This document shows, in pieces, positions 1-6,685 of a stretch of 23,981 nt of DNA. The notes under the pieces were generated by a model. The model was given only the letters and a program-made list of their open reading frames with translations. It had not been told where the DNA came from and searched no databases. Position numbers and translations under genes: made by a program. The stretch's first letter is position 1. Each line of letters starts with the position of its first letter. Location: the NCBI GenBank assembly GCA_964605095.1, contig CAZSBS010000038.1, forward strand, positions 1-23,981, in the 5' to 3' direction. The DNA comes from JAUWQU01 sp964605095 (lineage in GTDB: Bacteria; Planctomycetota; Phycisphaerae; SM23-33).

Positions 1-128
1 CTGGTGGGCTGTCATCTCGGGCGTTCCAGGTTGGACACGCTGCCCATCCCGCCGGAGCCGTCGGCCTTCAAGACGATTCTGCCGCCGATCTCAATACCAG
101 CAAGCAACTGATAGGACTGCTTCGAAAA

Positions 129-198
129 ACTGATAGGAAATTTGATTTTGCGGCTACCCCTCGGGCCGGCGGGCGGCTCTGCCGGAGGGCGGGGGGTT
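129..198 (+). repeat. 70-bp direct repeat, copy 1
   Basis: This 70-base block recurs at 2522-2591 with one visible mismatch (A against G near base 58), in the same orientation. The two copies flank the DUF6288 gene. The block starts with ACTGATAGGAAATTTG and ends in a GC-rich part with internal pairing potential (CCGGC with GCCGG), so it may fold as RNA or ssDNA. Only copy 1 has an extra upstream motif: AACTGATAGGA occurs at 106-116 and again at 128-138. No transposase lies inside the flanked interval. It could be a REP/MITE-like dispersed element; its copy number elsewhere cannot be seen here. Confidence 0.85.
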
Positions 199-226
199 TT
201 ATCAACGAGGACGCAGTTTTCGGGAG

Positions 227-245
227 GGACAAGGACGCCTTGTCC
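227..245 (-). terminator. Hairpin just after the DUF6288 stop codon
   Basis: A perfect 8-bp stem (GGACAAGG / CCTTGTCC) with a 3-base loop lies two bases beyond the stop codon of the minus-strand DUF6288 gene. No T-run follows on the minus strand, so this is either a non-canonical terminator or an mRNA 3'-end stabiliser. The structure is seen directly; the function is inferred. Confidence 0.5.
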
Positions 246-247
246 TC

Positions 248-2344
248 CTACTTCCCGCTCGAATCGAACGGCTTGCCGTTCGGCCAGACGGTGACCGTGC
301 CACTGGCGGTAAACTCCTTGACGACGTCGGCCGCCCACTTGCCGTATATGGATTCGGCGTTGGACTGCGCGAACTGGTCGAGCTTCTTGGCGGCCGAGGC
401 GCTCTTGTATTTCTGCAAGACGCCCAGGAAGCTCATGTACGCCTTGCCTGTGGCCACATCCTTCCGCCACGGGTCCTTGATGAGGCCTTCCTCGTAACGC
501 TTGACGCTCTTGTCGAAGCCTTCGATGCCCTTGTAGGCCTTTTGCAGCCTGGCGAGCGTTTCGGAGAGGCCCAGTATGTCGCCGCTCTTTTCAATATCCC
601 CCAACTCGGCGATATCCCGCTGCCACTGCGAGTCGATGTACCCCATCATCGCCCTGGCTGTCTCGGCCTCCTCGGGGTGCGGCTTGACCAGAGCCCGCGA
701 GGCGTCGCGGTATGCCTTCTTGACGATGGCCTTGTAGGCCACGTCCAGCGAGCCCTTCAGGGCCTTGGGGTTCACGCCCGGAATGCCCACCTCGACGCCC
801 TGAATCCGCAGCTTGGGATACGCCAGGCCGTACGCCAGGGCCATCGTCGCCGTCGGATGGTAGCGAGAGCTGTGGTAGTAGCCGTCGTCGGCGTAGTCCC
901 GCCCGGGAAGAATCGCGTACGAGCCGTCGTAACACCGCATCATGTTGAAGAAGGCCTTGTGGTAGTCCAGCACCGCCCGCAAGGCGGCGGGATCCTCGGA
1001 CGCCGCGGCCCCCATGACTCCCCAGAAGATACCCAGATTGGAATCGGCGTGGCCGTCGGGCATGGACTTGACGGCCTGCTTGACGAAAGAGCGGTACTTG
1101 ACGAGGTACGACGCGGAATCCGCGAACTCCGGCCCGAGCTCGTGGGCGACAATGGCGCAGCCGACGCGGCCCACGTAGTTATCGCCGCTTCGCGAGGCCT
1201 TCCATCGGACAGGATCGACCGGGCCGTTGTTCAGCGTGAACTCGCCGCCGTAGGCGACGTAGCCGGCCTCGTTGGTCCCGCGATGAATGAAGTCCATCGA
1301 CCGCTTGAGCAGGTCGGCGTCGACGGGCACGCCGCAGCGGGCCGCGAGCTGCCGGGCCGTCACCGCCAGGATGGTGGTGTACTGCATCGGTCCGTAGCCG
1401 CCTCCCCCGCGGCGTACGACCTCGGGATAGGGACAGTGCCCGAACCCGCCGTCGTAGAGCGCTTGATGCTGATCCAGGGTCGCCTGATCGACATTCTTGA
1501 ACTCACTGGCCTTCCATCGCTGGATCTTTGGTCCCTTCCACTGGGCATGCTCGATCAGGCCGACAATGTACTTGAGGTTCGGCAGGACCGACGGGTCCTT
1601 GGACAGGAGGTAATACTCGCTCAGCGTGATCGCCTGGTGGGACAGGTCCCAGCTCCACGTACCGGAGTTGGGCCGATCGCCGCTCCACTTCTGGGCGAGC
1701 GTTCGCCCGAGCGCCTGCTGGCTGGGGTTGTCGCTGGACAGCAGGGCGAGCGTGACGGCCATCTTCGTGTGGGATGCCCCGCGCTGGGCGTCGGGGTTAT
1801 CGGCGAGGTGCTTCAGCGCCCTGGCGCGGAGCAGCTCGGACTTCTTGCAATTGTAGGGATACGTCGGGCTGAAGGCGCCGATGGCCTCGAGTTCGACGGT
1901 GACCGTGATGTTCTTGGAATCGCGCGAGACGTTCAGTTGGAGCTTGCCGTCCTTGCCCTCGGCGGCCTCGATGGCGTTGCCCATGTCCATGATGGGGCCC
2001 TCGTAGCCGTGGGGCGAGCCGCCGAACGTGTGCGGGGAGAATGGCTTGCCGAAGCAGCCGAGAATGACGTCGCCTTCCTTGAGCTTGCCCATCGCCGGCG
2101 AGCCCTTGAAGATGTACTTGACGATGAAGGTGCGCTCGGTGAGAACGGCACGCGCGCCGGTGGGCCCGAGGTTGACCAGGAAGCCGGGAACCTCCTTGTC
2201 CGGCGCGTCCCCGCCGGACTGGGCCCAGCGGCCCTGGTTGCTTGCGTTCTTGATCGCCATCGCGGCCGGGGTAAACGCCAGAATCGCCAGAACCATTCCA
2301 ATGAGAAGTTGCGGAATACCTGACCGAAGGGGGCAAGTGGCCAT
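248..2344 (-). CDS. Exported DUF6288 protein (PDZ-like domain plus alpha/alpha-toroid)
   Basis: 698 residues. The N-terminus is a typical Sec signal peptide (hydrophobic stretch about 11-29, cleavage near Ala30). Residues about 52-155 look like a PDZ-type module (VPGFLVNLGPTGARA, then GSPAMGKLKEGDVILG), which usually binds peptide ends or supports substrate handling. Residues about 165-510 are helical toroid repeats related to squalene-cyclase/prenyltransferase folds, with signatures such as GGGGYGPMQYTT and DFIHRGTNEAGY. A paralogue at 14269-15789 shares both parts, but this protein has an extra C-terminal helical region of roughly 180 residues. The DUF6288 assignment rests on remembered family features, and the biochemical role is unknown. 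A GGGAGG lies 11 bases before the ATG, which is rather far, so the start is likely but not certain. The gene is flanked by 70-bp direct repeats and appears to stand alone. Confidence 0.85.
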   Translation of the reverse strand: MATCPLRSGIPQLLIGMVLAILAFTPAAMAIKNASNQGRWAQSGGDAPDKEVPGFLVNLGPTGARAVLTERTFIVKYIFKGSPAMGKLKEGDVILGCFGKPFSPHTFGGSPHGYEGPIMDMGNAIEAAEGKDGKLQLNVSRDSKNITVTVELEAIGAFSPTYPYNCKKSELLRARALKHLADNPDAQRGASHTKMAVTLALLSSDNPSQQALGRTLAQKWSGDRPNSGTWSWDLSHQAITLSEYYLLSKDPSVLPNLKYIVGLIEHAQWKGPKIQRWKASEFKNVDQATLDQHQALYDGGFGHCPYPEVVRRGGGGYGPMQYTTILAVTARQLAARCGVPVDADLLKRSMDFIHRGTNEAGYVAYGGEFTLNNGPVDPVRWKASRSGDNYVGRVGCAIVAHELGPEFADSASYLVKYRSFVKQAVKSMPDGHADSNLGIFWGVMGAAASEDPAALRAVLDYHKAFFNMMRCYDGSYAILPGRDYADDGYYHSSRYHPTATMALAYGLAYPKLRIQGVEVGIPGVNPKALKGSLDVAYKAIVKKAYRDASRALVKPHPEEAETARAMMGYIDSQWQRDIAELGDIEKSGDILGLSETLARLQKAYKGIEGFDKSVKRYEEGLIKDPWRKDVATGKAYMSFLGVLQKYKSASAAKKLDQFAQSNAESIYGKWAADVVKEFTASGTVTVWPNGKPFDSSGK

Positions 2345-2521
2345 AGGAATACGAGCCTCCCAATGTACGTCCTGTTAAGGCTGTTGCGCAGGCGCGATCG
2401 GGGTTGGGCACACCACGGGCGTGCCAGCGGAAACCAGCCTATTGATTCCAAAACTGGCCACCAATCGCGGCAGACATTACAGGAGAATACCACCGCGGCT
2501 GGCGGACGTCAAGCCGGAATT

Positions 2522-2591
2522 ACTGATAGGAAATTTGATTTTGCGGCTACCCCTCGGGCCGGCGGGCGGCTCTGCCGGGGGGCGGGGGGTT
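2522..2591 (+). repeat. 70-bp direct repeat, copy 2
   Basis: Second copy of the block at 129-198, same orientation, one mismatch. It lies about 180 bases upstream of the DUF6288 start codon, in the space before the divergently transcribed PEP-CTERM gene. Similarity stops sharply on both sides: TT precedes it here where AA precedes copy 1, and TTGGCGG follows the shared GG run where copy 1 has TTTTATC. Confidence 0.85.
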
Positions 2592-2603
2592 GGCGGGGGT
2601 TTG

Positions 2604-2628
2604 CCTATCGATTGATAGGATGTTGACA
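2604..2628 (+). promoter_or_regulatory. Inverted repeat followed by a TTGACA box
   Basis: CCTATCGATTGATAGG (2604-2619) is an inverted repeat with 6-bp arms. It is followed at 2623-2628 by a perfect -35-like TTGACA. No convincing -10 hexamer sits at 16-18 bases; TAATAG appears at a spacing of about 21. The pair may be an operator and promoter for the PEP-CTERM gene at 2890. The half-site resembles the CTGATAGG motif found at 106-116 and inside both 70-bp repeats. Confidence 0.25.
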
Positions 2629-2668
2629 ACTCCGGAATCGGTGGTACCGTAATAGTTGTGCTTCGACC

Positions 2669-2854
2669 TCCGCCAAGGGAAAAGGCGGAGAGGCTTAAGT
2701 CCCGGCTGTTCGGCAGGATTCTACCGCATGGGCAGGGCGAGAATCGCTCACTCGCTACCTCCTGTCCCATTTCCCGCTTGTCAGGCTGGTTACGGTCCGG
2801 CACGCGCGTGCCGATACCGCCAGACCAATCCACCCCCACGTAGGGGCGTGGTCT
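2669..2854 (+). promoter_or_regulatory. Structured 5' leader of the PEP-CTERM gene
   Basis: The roughly 200 bases before the ribosome binding site hold no credible gene but carry two clear stem-loops. CTCCGCC (2669-2675) pairs with GGCGGAG (2685-2691). AGACCA (2822-2827) pairs with TGGTCT (2849-2854) and encloses an inner CCCC/GGGG stem. The second lies about 20 bases before the Shine-Dalgarno sequence. I do not recognise a known riboswitch. The stems are seen; a regulatory role is inferred. Confidence 0.35.
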
Positions 2855-2889
2855 CGGCAAACAAGGTTAAATACAAGGGGAACCGAACG

Positions 2890-4239
2890 ATGTGGACAGC
2901 AGAAGGCAAGCGACATGGAATTGAAGTATGGCCGCAGGTGAGAGCCGGACGCCGCCGGGCGGGATCAATCAATACGCGATTCGTAAGGACTGTCGCATCG
3001 ATTCTGCTGGCGGGTCTGTGTCTCACTTGCCCGCAGACGCTGTTCGCCCAGCAGCCCTTGACGGAGGATTTCACCCTTCAGCCGTCGCCGGTACGTCATA
3101 ACGGATTCTTCGGCAGGGACGTGGCGATCAGCGGGCAGTATGCACTCGTCTCGGGCTCGGACGGCGGCGCGTCGAGCGACTACGTGAGTGTTTACCACAT
3201 CGTCGGGAATGCTTGGACGCATCAGGCACAGCTCTTCTGCCCCGACGCCGGCTCCGGCACCTACAATTTCGGCGTGTGCGCCGCCATTTCCGGCGACTAC
3301 GCGATTGTCGGGGCAAACTACGCCGACGTGGCCGATGACAATGCCGGCGCGGCCTACGTCTATCATCGCGACGGCGAGACATGGAGCTACATGACGGCCC
3401 TCACCGCTTCCGGCGCCGCGGCCCAGGACCAATTCGGCATCTCGGCCGCGATCGAAGGCGACTACGCGGTGATTGGCACGGTCGTCCCGAACGATCAGAC
3501 CGGCGCCGCCTACGTCTATCATCTTCAGGACGGCGTCTGGACCCAGCAGGCTAGGCTTACTGCCTCGGACGGCGAGACCGGCGATAAGTTCGGCATCAGC
3601 GTGGCCATCAGCGGCAACAGCATCGTCGTAGGGGCCGCATGGAATAACGCCGCATACGTGTTTCAGCGAGACGGCGAAACCTGGCAACAACAAGCGGAGT
3701 TGACCGCCGACGACACCAAGTCCCGGGCCTTCGGTGTGGACGTGGCCATCGACGGCGATTACCTGGTTGTCGGCGCCAACGGCGATGACGTGGTAAACTC
3801 CGACACCGGCTCGGCGTTCGTGTTCCATCGAAACGGCGACACGTGGGAACTCGACGAGAAACTCGTCGCCTCGGATCGCGGGTACCAGGACCGGCTGGGT
3901 TCGGTGGACATCTCCGGCGACTACATCGTCCTCGGCGCCGCCTACGCCGACGACGGGGCGACCGACACCGGCAAGGCCTATCTGTTCCGGCGGGACCAGG
4001 ACGGCTGGACGGAGCTGACCAGGCTCGCGCCGTCTGACCCGTGTCAGCAGGACTACTTCGGCGACCACGTAGCCGTCGACGGAAACTGGGCCCTGATCGG
4101 CTCGCCTTCGGCGGACTCGTCGTTCGAGGATACCGGGGCTGCGTACGTCTACACCATCCCCGAACCGGCGACATTCGCACTGGTGGCACTTGGTGGCTTG
4201 GGCTTGCTTCGTCGGCGATGCCAACGCCCGATCGCTTGA
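2890..4239 (+). CDS. PEP-CTERM FG-GAP repeat protein (beta-propeller)
   Basis: 449 residues. The ATG at 2890 is chosen because AAGGGG lies about 9 bases upstream; an open frame extends further upstream but has no such support. A long basic N-terminal region is followed by a hydrophobic export segment (about 34-46), with cleavage likely after LFA near residue 53. Seven FG-GAP-like repeats follow from about 73 to 420, each with a core like FG.SVAISGDY.VVGA and ending ..GAAYVY, which fits a seven-bladed propeller. The C-terminus is a PEP-CTERM sorting signal (PEPATFALVALGGLGLLRRR): PEP, transmembrane helix, basic cluster. In known systems this signal is processed by an exosortase; none is in this window. 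The likely location is the cell surface or extracellular matrix. Ligand unknown. Confidence 0.9.
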   Translation: MWTAEGKRHGIEVWPQVRAGRRRAGSINTRFVRTVASILLAGLCLTCPQTLFAQQPLTEDFTLQPSPVRHNGFFGRDVAISGQYALVSGSDGGASSDYVSVYHIVGNAWTHQAQLFCPDAGSGTYNFGVCAAISGDYAIVGANYADVADDNAGAAYVYHRDGETWSYMTALTASGAAAQDQFGISAAIEGDYAVIGTVVPNDQTGAAYVYHLQDGVWTQQARLTASDGETGDKFGISVAISGNSIVVGAAWNNAAYVFQRDGETWQQQAELTADDTKSRAFGVDVAIDGDYLVVGANGDDVVNSDTGSAFVFHRNGDTWELDEKLVASDRGYQDRLGSVDISGDYIVLGAAYADDGATDTGKAYLFRRDQDGWTELTRLAPSDPCQQDYFGDHVAVDGNWALIGSPSADSSFEDTGAAYVYTIPEPATFALVALGGLGLLRRRCQRPIA

Positions 4240-4263
4240 GGCCGCACGCTGGAAGTGATCTAA

Positions 4264-4296
4264 GAATCCTTGGCGAAGATCCTGGGATTCCTTTTT
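4264..4296 (+). terminator. Possible intrinsic terminator after the PEP-CTERM gene
   Basis: GAATCC (4264-4269) pairs with GGATTC (4285-4290) across a 15-base loop, followed by CTTTTT (4291-4296). It lies 25 bases beyond the PEP-CTERM stop codon. The stem is short and the loop long, so this is a weak candidate. Confidence 0.4.
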
Positions 4297-4360
4297 GCAT
4301 CATTGGCGCATTGTATGGCGCACACGCGGTAGGCGGGACCGGACGCTTCTTGGCGAAGAA

Positions 4361-4423
4361 TGCCGGAGGTGGGAATCGAACCCACACGACCTTGCGGCCA
4401 CGGGATTTTGAATCCCGCGCGTC
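4361..4423 (-). pseudogene. tRNA-Leu(CAA) 3' half
   Basis: Read on the minus strand, a normal anticodon arm (CGGGA / TTCAAAA loop / TCCCG, anticodon CAA), a class II variable arm (GGCC-GCAA-GGTC), a T arm (GTGGG / TTCGAAT / CCCAC) and a 3' acceptor strand CTCCGGC plus discriminator A are all present. Upstream of GACGCG the expected D arm is missing, and a full 5' acceptor strand GCCGGAG cannot be found; only a short CCGGA at the right distance resembles it. A 5-bp hairpin (TTCTT/AAGAA, 4347-4360) follows the 3' end. This is either a degenerate tRNA or the 3' portion left as an integration attachment site. Confidence 0.65.
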
Positions 4424-4592
4424 GGGCTGCACCTTACCGGGTCCGGACGAGGGGGCGGCAATCGCTTTCGCCGACCTCTGGGGGGGCAATCATCGCCGGT
4501 ATTGTACCCAGTGACGAGGGTCCACCATAAGCAGCCAGCACCACGACCGTAAGATCGCTTGCCTAATGAGCCGATCATCCCCTCCCTGGATC

Positions 4593-4608
4593 TTAGGAAC
4601 GTTCCTAA
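4593..4608. repeat. Perfect 16-bp palindrome
   Basis: TTAGGAACGTTCCTAA is fully self-complementary with no spacer. It overlaps the stop codon of the minus-strand gene ending at 4605. It could be a dimeric protein-binding site, a recombination site or a short 3' hairpin; no T-run makes it a canonical terminator. Confidence 0.6.
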
Positions 4609-5480
4609 AGAGATGAGGCCGCCAGCACCAGAAGGCCGTTCAATGGCGATGACGTTGCGAGGGTCTGTCGGGCTGGCGCCCCACGCTTGGCAACTAACCC
4701 ACCAGTCCGCTTGTCGTACTCGAGATCCTCTACGGCCTCGAACTTGTTGATATCCCCGTTGAGTCGTACTACCTGCGGGGGCCTATCCTCGGTGGGCCCT
4801 ACCTGCTCGATCAACTCGTCGCGATCGGAGCCGAGGATGCCCTGGGCGTGGAGTGCCTTGTGGATGTCGGCGTCGGGCCCGTTGAAGATCGGCATGGTGG
4901 CCCCCTTGGGCCTCTGGCCAGCCTTGAGCTTGAAGAGGAACAACCCGGACGGGCTGTTGATGCCCGGCGTGACCGTGACCTCTTCCCAGAGGTCCTGGAT
5001 CTCCCTGGCGGTGTACCCGTAGTCGATGGCGGTCTGTACATGAGCGGGAATGGTTCCGGCGGATACGCCCGCCTGGCGGAGAACCCGCTCGATACCCGCG
5101 CCTGGGTCAGACTCGGGTTGCCCAGCGGGTAGCTCGTCGACGTGGGAGTCGGCCTGGTTCTCGGGCCTGCGGCGGGCATGGCCTTCGGCCTCTATGCCCT
5201 CGGCCGGGTTGGCCCTGTCCGGGCTGACGTCGGTCTGGTTGACCCTGTCCGGGCTGGCCCTCCTGGCCGCCCTGGGCTTTGCCCTCGTTGGCCTCGGGGG
5301 CCCGAGTGGCCGTGTCCGGTTCCCGGGTTTCCGTTTCTTCTTCAGAAGTCTGTCCACCACCAGCACCATCCCCGGCGGCGGAGCCGCCGCATGGTTGTGG
5401 TGCTTGGTGTTGTTCTGTTCTTTGTATACTTCCCCGGAACGGCTGTTCCGGTAGGCGTTAGCCCAAGCAAGAGAGTGCAT
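4605..5480 (-). CDS. Unrecognised protein in the tRNA-bounded island
   Basis: Up to 291 residues. The first 120 or so are low complexity (Pro, Arg, Ala) and include two related decapeptides, SPDRVNQTDV and SPDRANPAEG, from a 30-bp tandem DNA repeat. From about 130 to 191 the sequence looks like a real folded helical domain (for example YGYTAREIQDLWEEV, then GINSPSGLFLFKLKAG). It loosely recalls C-terminal domains of phage or plasmid replication initiators, but I cannot name the family. No Shine-Dalgarno supports the ATG at 5480; an internal ATG at 5369 is an alternative without better support. The flanking tRNA 3' halves suggest it is cargo or a replication remnant of an integrated element. 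Function unknown. Confidence 0.5.
   Translation of the reverse strand: MHSLAWANAYRNSRSGEVYKEQNNTKHHNHAAAPPPGMVLVVDRLLKKKRKPGNRTRPLGPPRPTRAKPRAARRASPDRVNQTDVSPDRANPAEGIEAEGHARRRPENQADSHVDELPAGQPESDPGAGIERVLRQAGVSAGTIPAHVQTAIDYGYTAREIQDLWEEVTVTPGINSPSGLFLFKLKAGQRPKGATMPIFNGPDADIHKALHAQGILGSDRDELIEQVGPTEDRPPQVVRLNGDINKFEAVEDLEYDKRTGGLVAKRGAPARQTLATSSPLNGLLVLAASSL
5207..5256 (+). repeat. 30-bp-period tandem repeat inside the island gene
   Basis: GGTTGGCCCTGTCCGGGCTG (5207-5226) recurs as GGTTGACCCTGTCCGGGCTG (5237-5256), one mismatch, period 30. The period keeps the reading frame and gives the decapeptide repeat of the overlapping minus-strand protein. Confidence 0.75.
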
Positions 5481-5653
5481 GCAGTTTGTATGCAGAATGG
5501 CAAGAATAATAGGGTTCCAGAAAGGAATGAAACGGACTGGACGGGATCAAAAAGGAGACGGCCATCAATATAACTTCTTTTTAATTAGGCATTAACATTG
5601 CTAATTCCGCCGATCCAATGCACCGGCCGCTATTTATGAAATACCAAAACTGC

Positions 5654-5699
5654 GCGGCTGTTAACCGCCAGGTTCTAGGTTCGAGTCCTAGTCGAGGAG
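5654..5699 (+). pseudogene. tRNA-Asn(GTT) 3' half
   Basis: The anticodon arm (loop CTGTTAA, anticodon GTT at 5660-5662), T arm (CTAGG / TTCGAGT / CCTAG, 5675-5691) and 3' acceptor TCGAGGA with discriminator G (5692-5699) match a bacterial tRNA-Asn. The outermost anticodon-stem pair is already broken (C against C), and nothing upstream supplies a D arm or a 5' acceptor TCCTCGA. The break therefore falls at about 5654. A fragment running from anticodon stem to 3' end is what tyrosine-recombinase elements typically duplicate as their far attachment site. Confidence 0.7.
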
Positions 5700-5700
5700 T

Positions 5701-5970
5701 TTGCATGCTGGAAGCGGCACATTTTGGACGTATGTCTTGGAGAATGCCTCGGGGCGTTTCTACGTCGGCAGCACCGACGACCTGACAAGCCGCGTCGCCG
5801 AGCATAACGATCCGACCCGAGATAAGTCAAAATACACGGCCAAGACGGGGCCGTGGCGGCTGGCTTGGTCTGAGCCGCATGCGACCCGTTCTGCCGCAAT
5901 GCAACGCGAGCGGCAGATCAAGGGAATGAAATCGGCCCGCTGGATTCGAGAAACCCTTTTGAATCGGTAG
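5701..5970 (+). CDS. GIY-YIG endonuclease-like protein
   Basis: 89 residues if the TTG at 5701 is used. This is a single-domain GIY-YIG nuclease of the small stand-alone type. The motif residues are present: Y11 (TYV in place of GIY), YVG at 21-23, Arg31, His35 and the metal-binding Glu70. Such proteins can cleave DNA; the cellular role of this small family is poorly defined. The frame is closed by a stop at 5689, so the start must lie between 5692 and the domain. TTG at 5701 is the only common start codon before the domain, and the tRNA-Asn fragment ends two bases earlier. GAGGAG from the tRNA acceptor (5694-5699) resembles a Shine-Dalgarno but is only one base away, so the start is uncertain. 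A 16-bp palindrome and a terminator follow. Confidence 0.75.
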   Translation: MHAGSGTFWTYVLENASGRFYVGSTDDLTSRVAEHNDPTRDKSKYTAKTGPWRLAWSEPHATRSAAMQRERQIKGMKSARWIRETLLNR

Positions 5971-5976
5971 AGCGGG

Positions 5977-5992
5977 TCCCGGCGCGCCGGGA
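5977..5992. repeat. Perfect 16-bp GC palindrome
   Basis: TCCCGGCGCGCCGGGA, six bases after the GIY-YIG stop codon. It is fully self-complementary. It could form a cruciform or an mRNA 3' hairpin, or be a nuclease target; no T-run follows directly. Confidence 0.6.
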
Positions 5993-6100
5993 GCAACAGC
6001 CCAAACTCTCTGACTCTCTGTTGGACGGCCCACTCGCAAAATTCGACCTTTTCGCCATGGCAATCCGCGACTTGGATGGATATCTTTGCACTCAGTAATG

Positions 6101-6123
6101 GCGGTCGGGAGGCCGCTTTTTTT
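6101..6123 (+). terminator. Rho-independent terminator
   Basis: GCGGTC-GGGA-GGCCGC (6-bp stem with one G-U pair, 4-base loop), then seven T. It lies about 130 bases after the GIY-YIG gene and 30 bases before the next start codon, and so closes the tRNA-Asn/GIY-YIG transcript. Confidence 0.7.
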
Positions 6124-6154
6124 GACCATTCCACCTGAATAGGGATACCCTCGC

Positions 6155-6619
6155 ATGGCCAGCAACCCGACGACATTGGCGAAACTCGATGAACTGATGA
6201 CCGCCATCCAAGGCTACGATGACCCTCGTCGGGCCACGGGCGAATGGAAGCAGGTGTACAAGCTGCTTCAGAATACCGAACTGCCGCCCGGCAGGGTCAC
6301 GGGCGTCGTCGGGATGCGCGACGTACACGGCCTGGCCGGGATGATCGATCAACTTCGCGCACCCGCATTGGACGCCCCCGCCGACGTACCGAGCGAAGAT
6401 GTCTGCCGCAAAGCTATGCAGGCGTTCCGCAAGCGGCTGGCGCTGACGGTCCTTGATGAGGACTCGAAGCTGGGCCGCGGGCCGCTGTCCAAGGGTGGCG
6501 GGGCCGCCGCCTCCATCGTCCCGCCGAATGAATGGCCGGAACCCGTCTGGCAGGAACTCGTCCGCCAGGGCAGGCTGCGGTACATCGGCCATGGCTTCTA
6601 CGAACTGGCGAAACGCTAG
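6155..6619 (+). CDS. Hypothetical protein, soluble, 154 residues
   Basis: 154 residues, no signal peptide or membrane segment. I do not recognise the family. The N-terminal half is helical (LAKLDELMTAIQGYDD, EWKQVYKLLQ). The C-terminus (WPEPVWQELVRQGRLRYIG, then HGFYEL) resembles the end of a small winged-helix or DNA-binding fold, but this is only an impression. AGGG about 13 bases upstream is a weak ribosome binding site. A strong terminator precedes the gene and the GH106-like gene follows after 66 bases, so the two may be cotranscribed. Confidence 0.7.
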   Translation: MASNPTTLAKLDELMTAIQGYDDPRRATGEWKQVYKLLQNTELPPGRVTGVVGMRDVHGLAGMIDQLRAPALDAPADVPSEDVCRKAMQAFRKRLALTVLDEDSKLGRGPLSKGGGAAASIVPPNEWPEPVWQELVRQGRLRYIGHGFYELAKR

Positions 6620-6685
6620 GCGCAAGCCGGGGGTTTACAGTACTGGTCATCAGCCTGTCTGGCCTGCTTACGAAAGGTACTCAAC

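Noticed and set aside
542..2323. A 593-codon plus-strand open frame opposite the DUF6288 gene
   Set aside because: It is rich in Val, Gly, Arg and Leu without domain signatures and lies exactly antisense to a gene with signal peptide, PDZ-like and toroid motifs. It is a GC-bias shadow.
2965..4224. A 419-codon minus-strand open frame opposite the FG-GAP gene
   Set aside because: Its periodic VVAGDVH/VVAVDG pattern mirrors the FG-GAP repeats read in antisense. It has no export signal or ribosome site.
4361..4448. A complete, functional tRNA-Leu
   Set aside because: The D arm cannot be formed and the 5' acceptor strand pairs at only about five positions, so the 5' half is not a normal tRNA half.
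5701..5970. GIY-YIG gene as part of UvrC
   Set aside because: It is only 89 residues, without the UvrC middle and C-terminal domains, so it is a stand-alone GIY-YIG protein.
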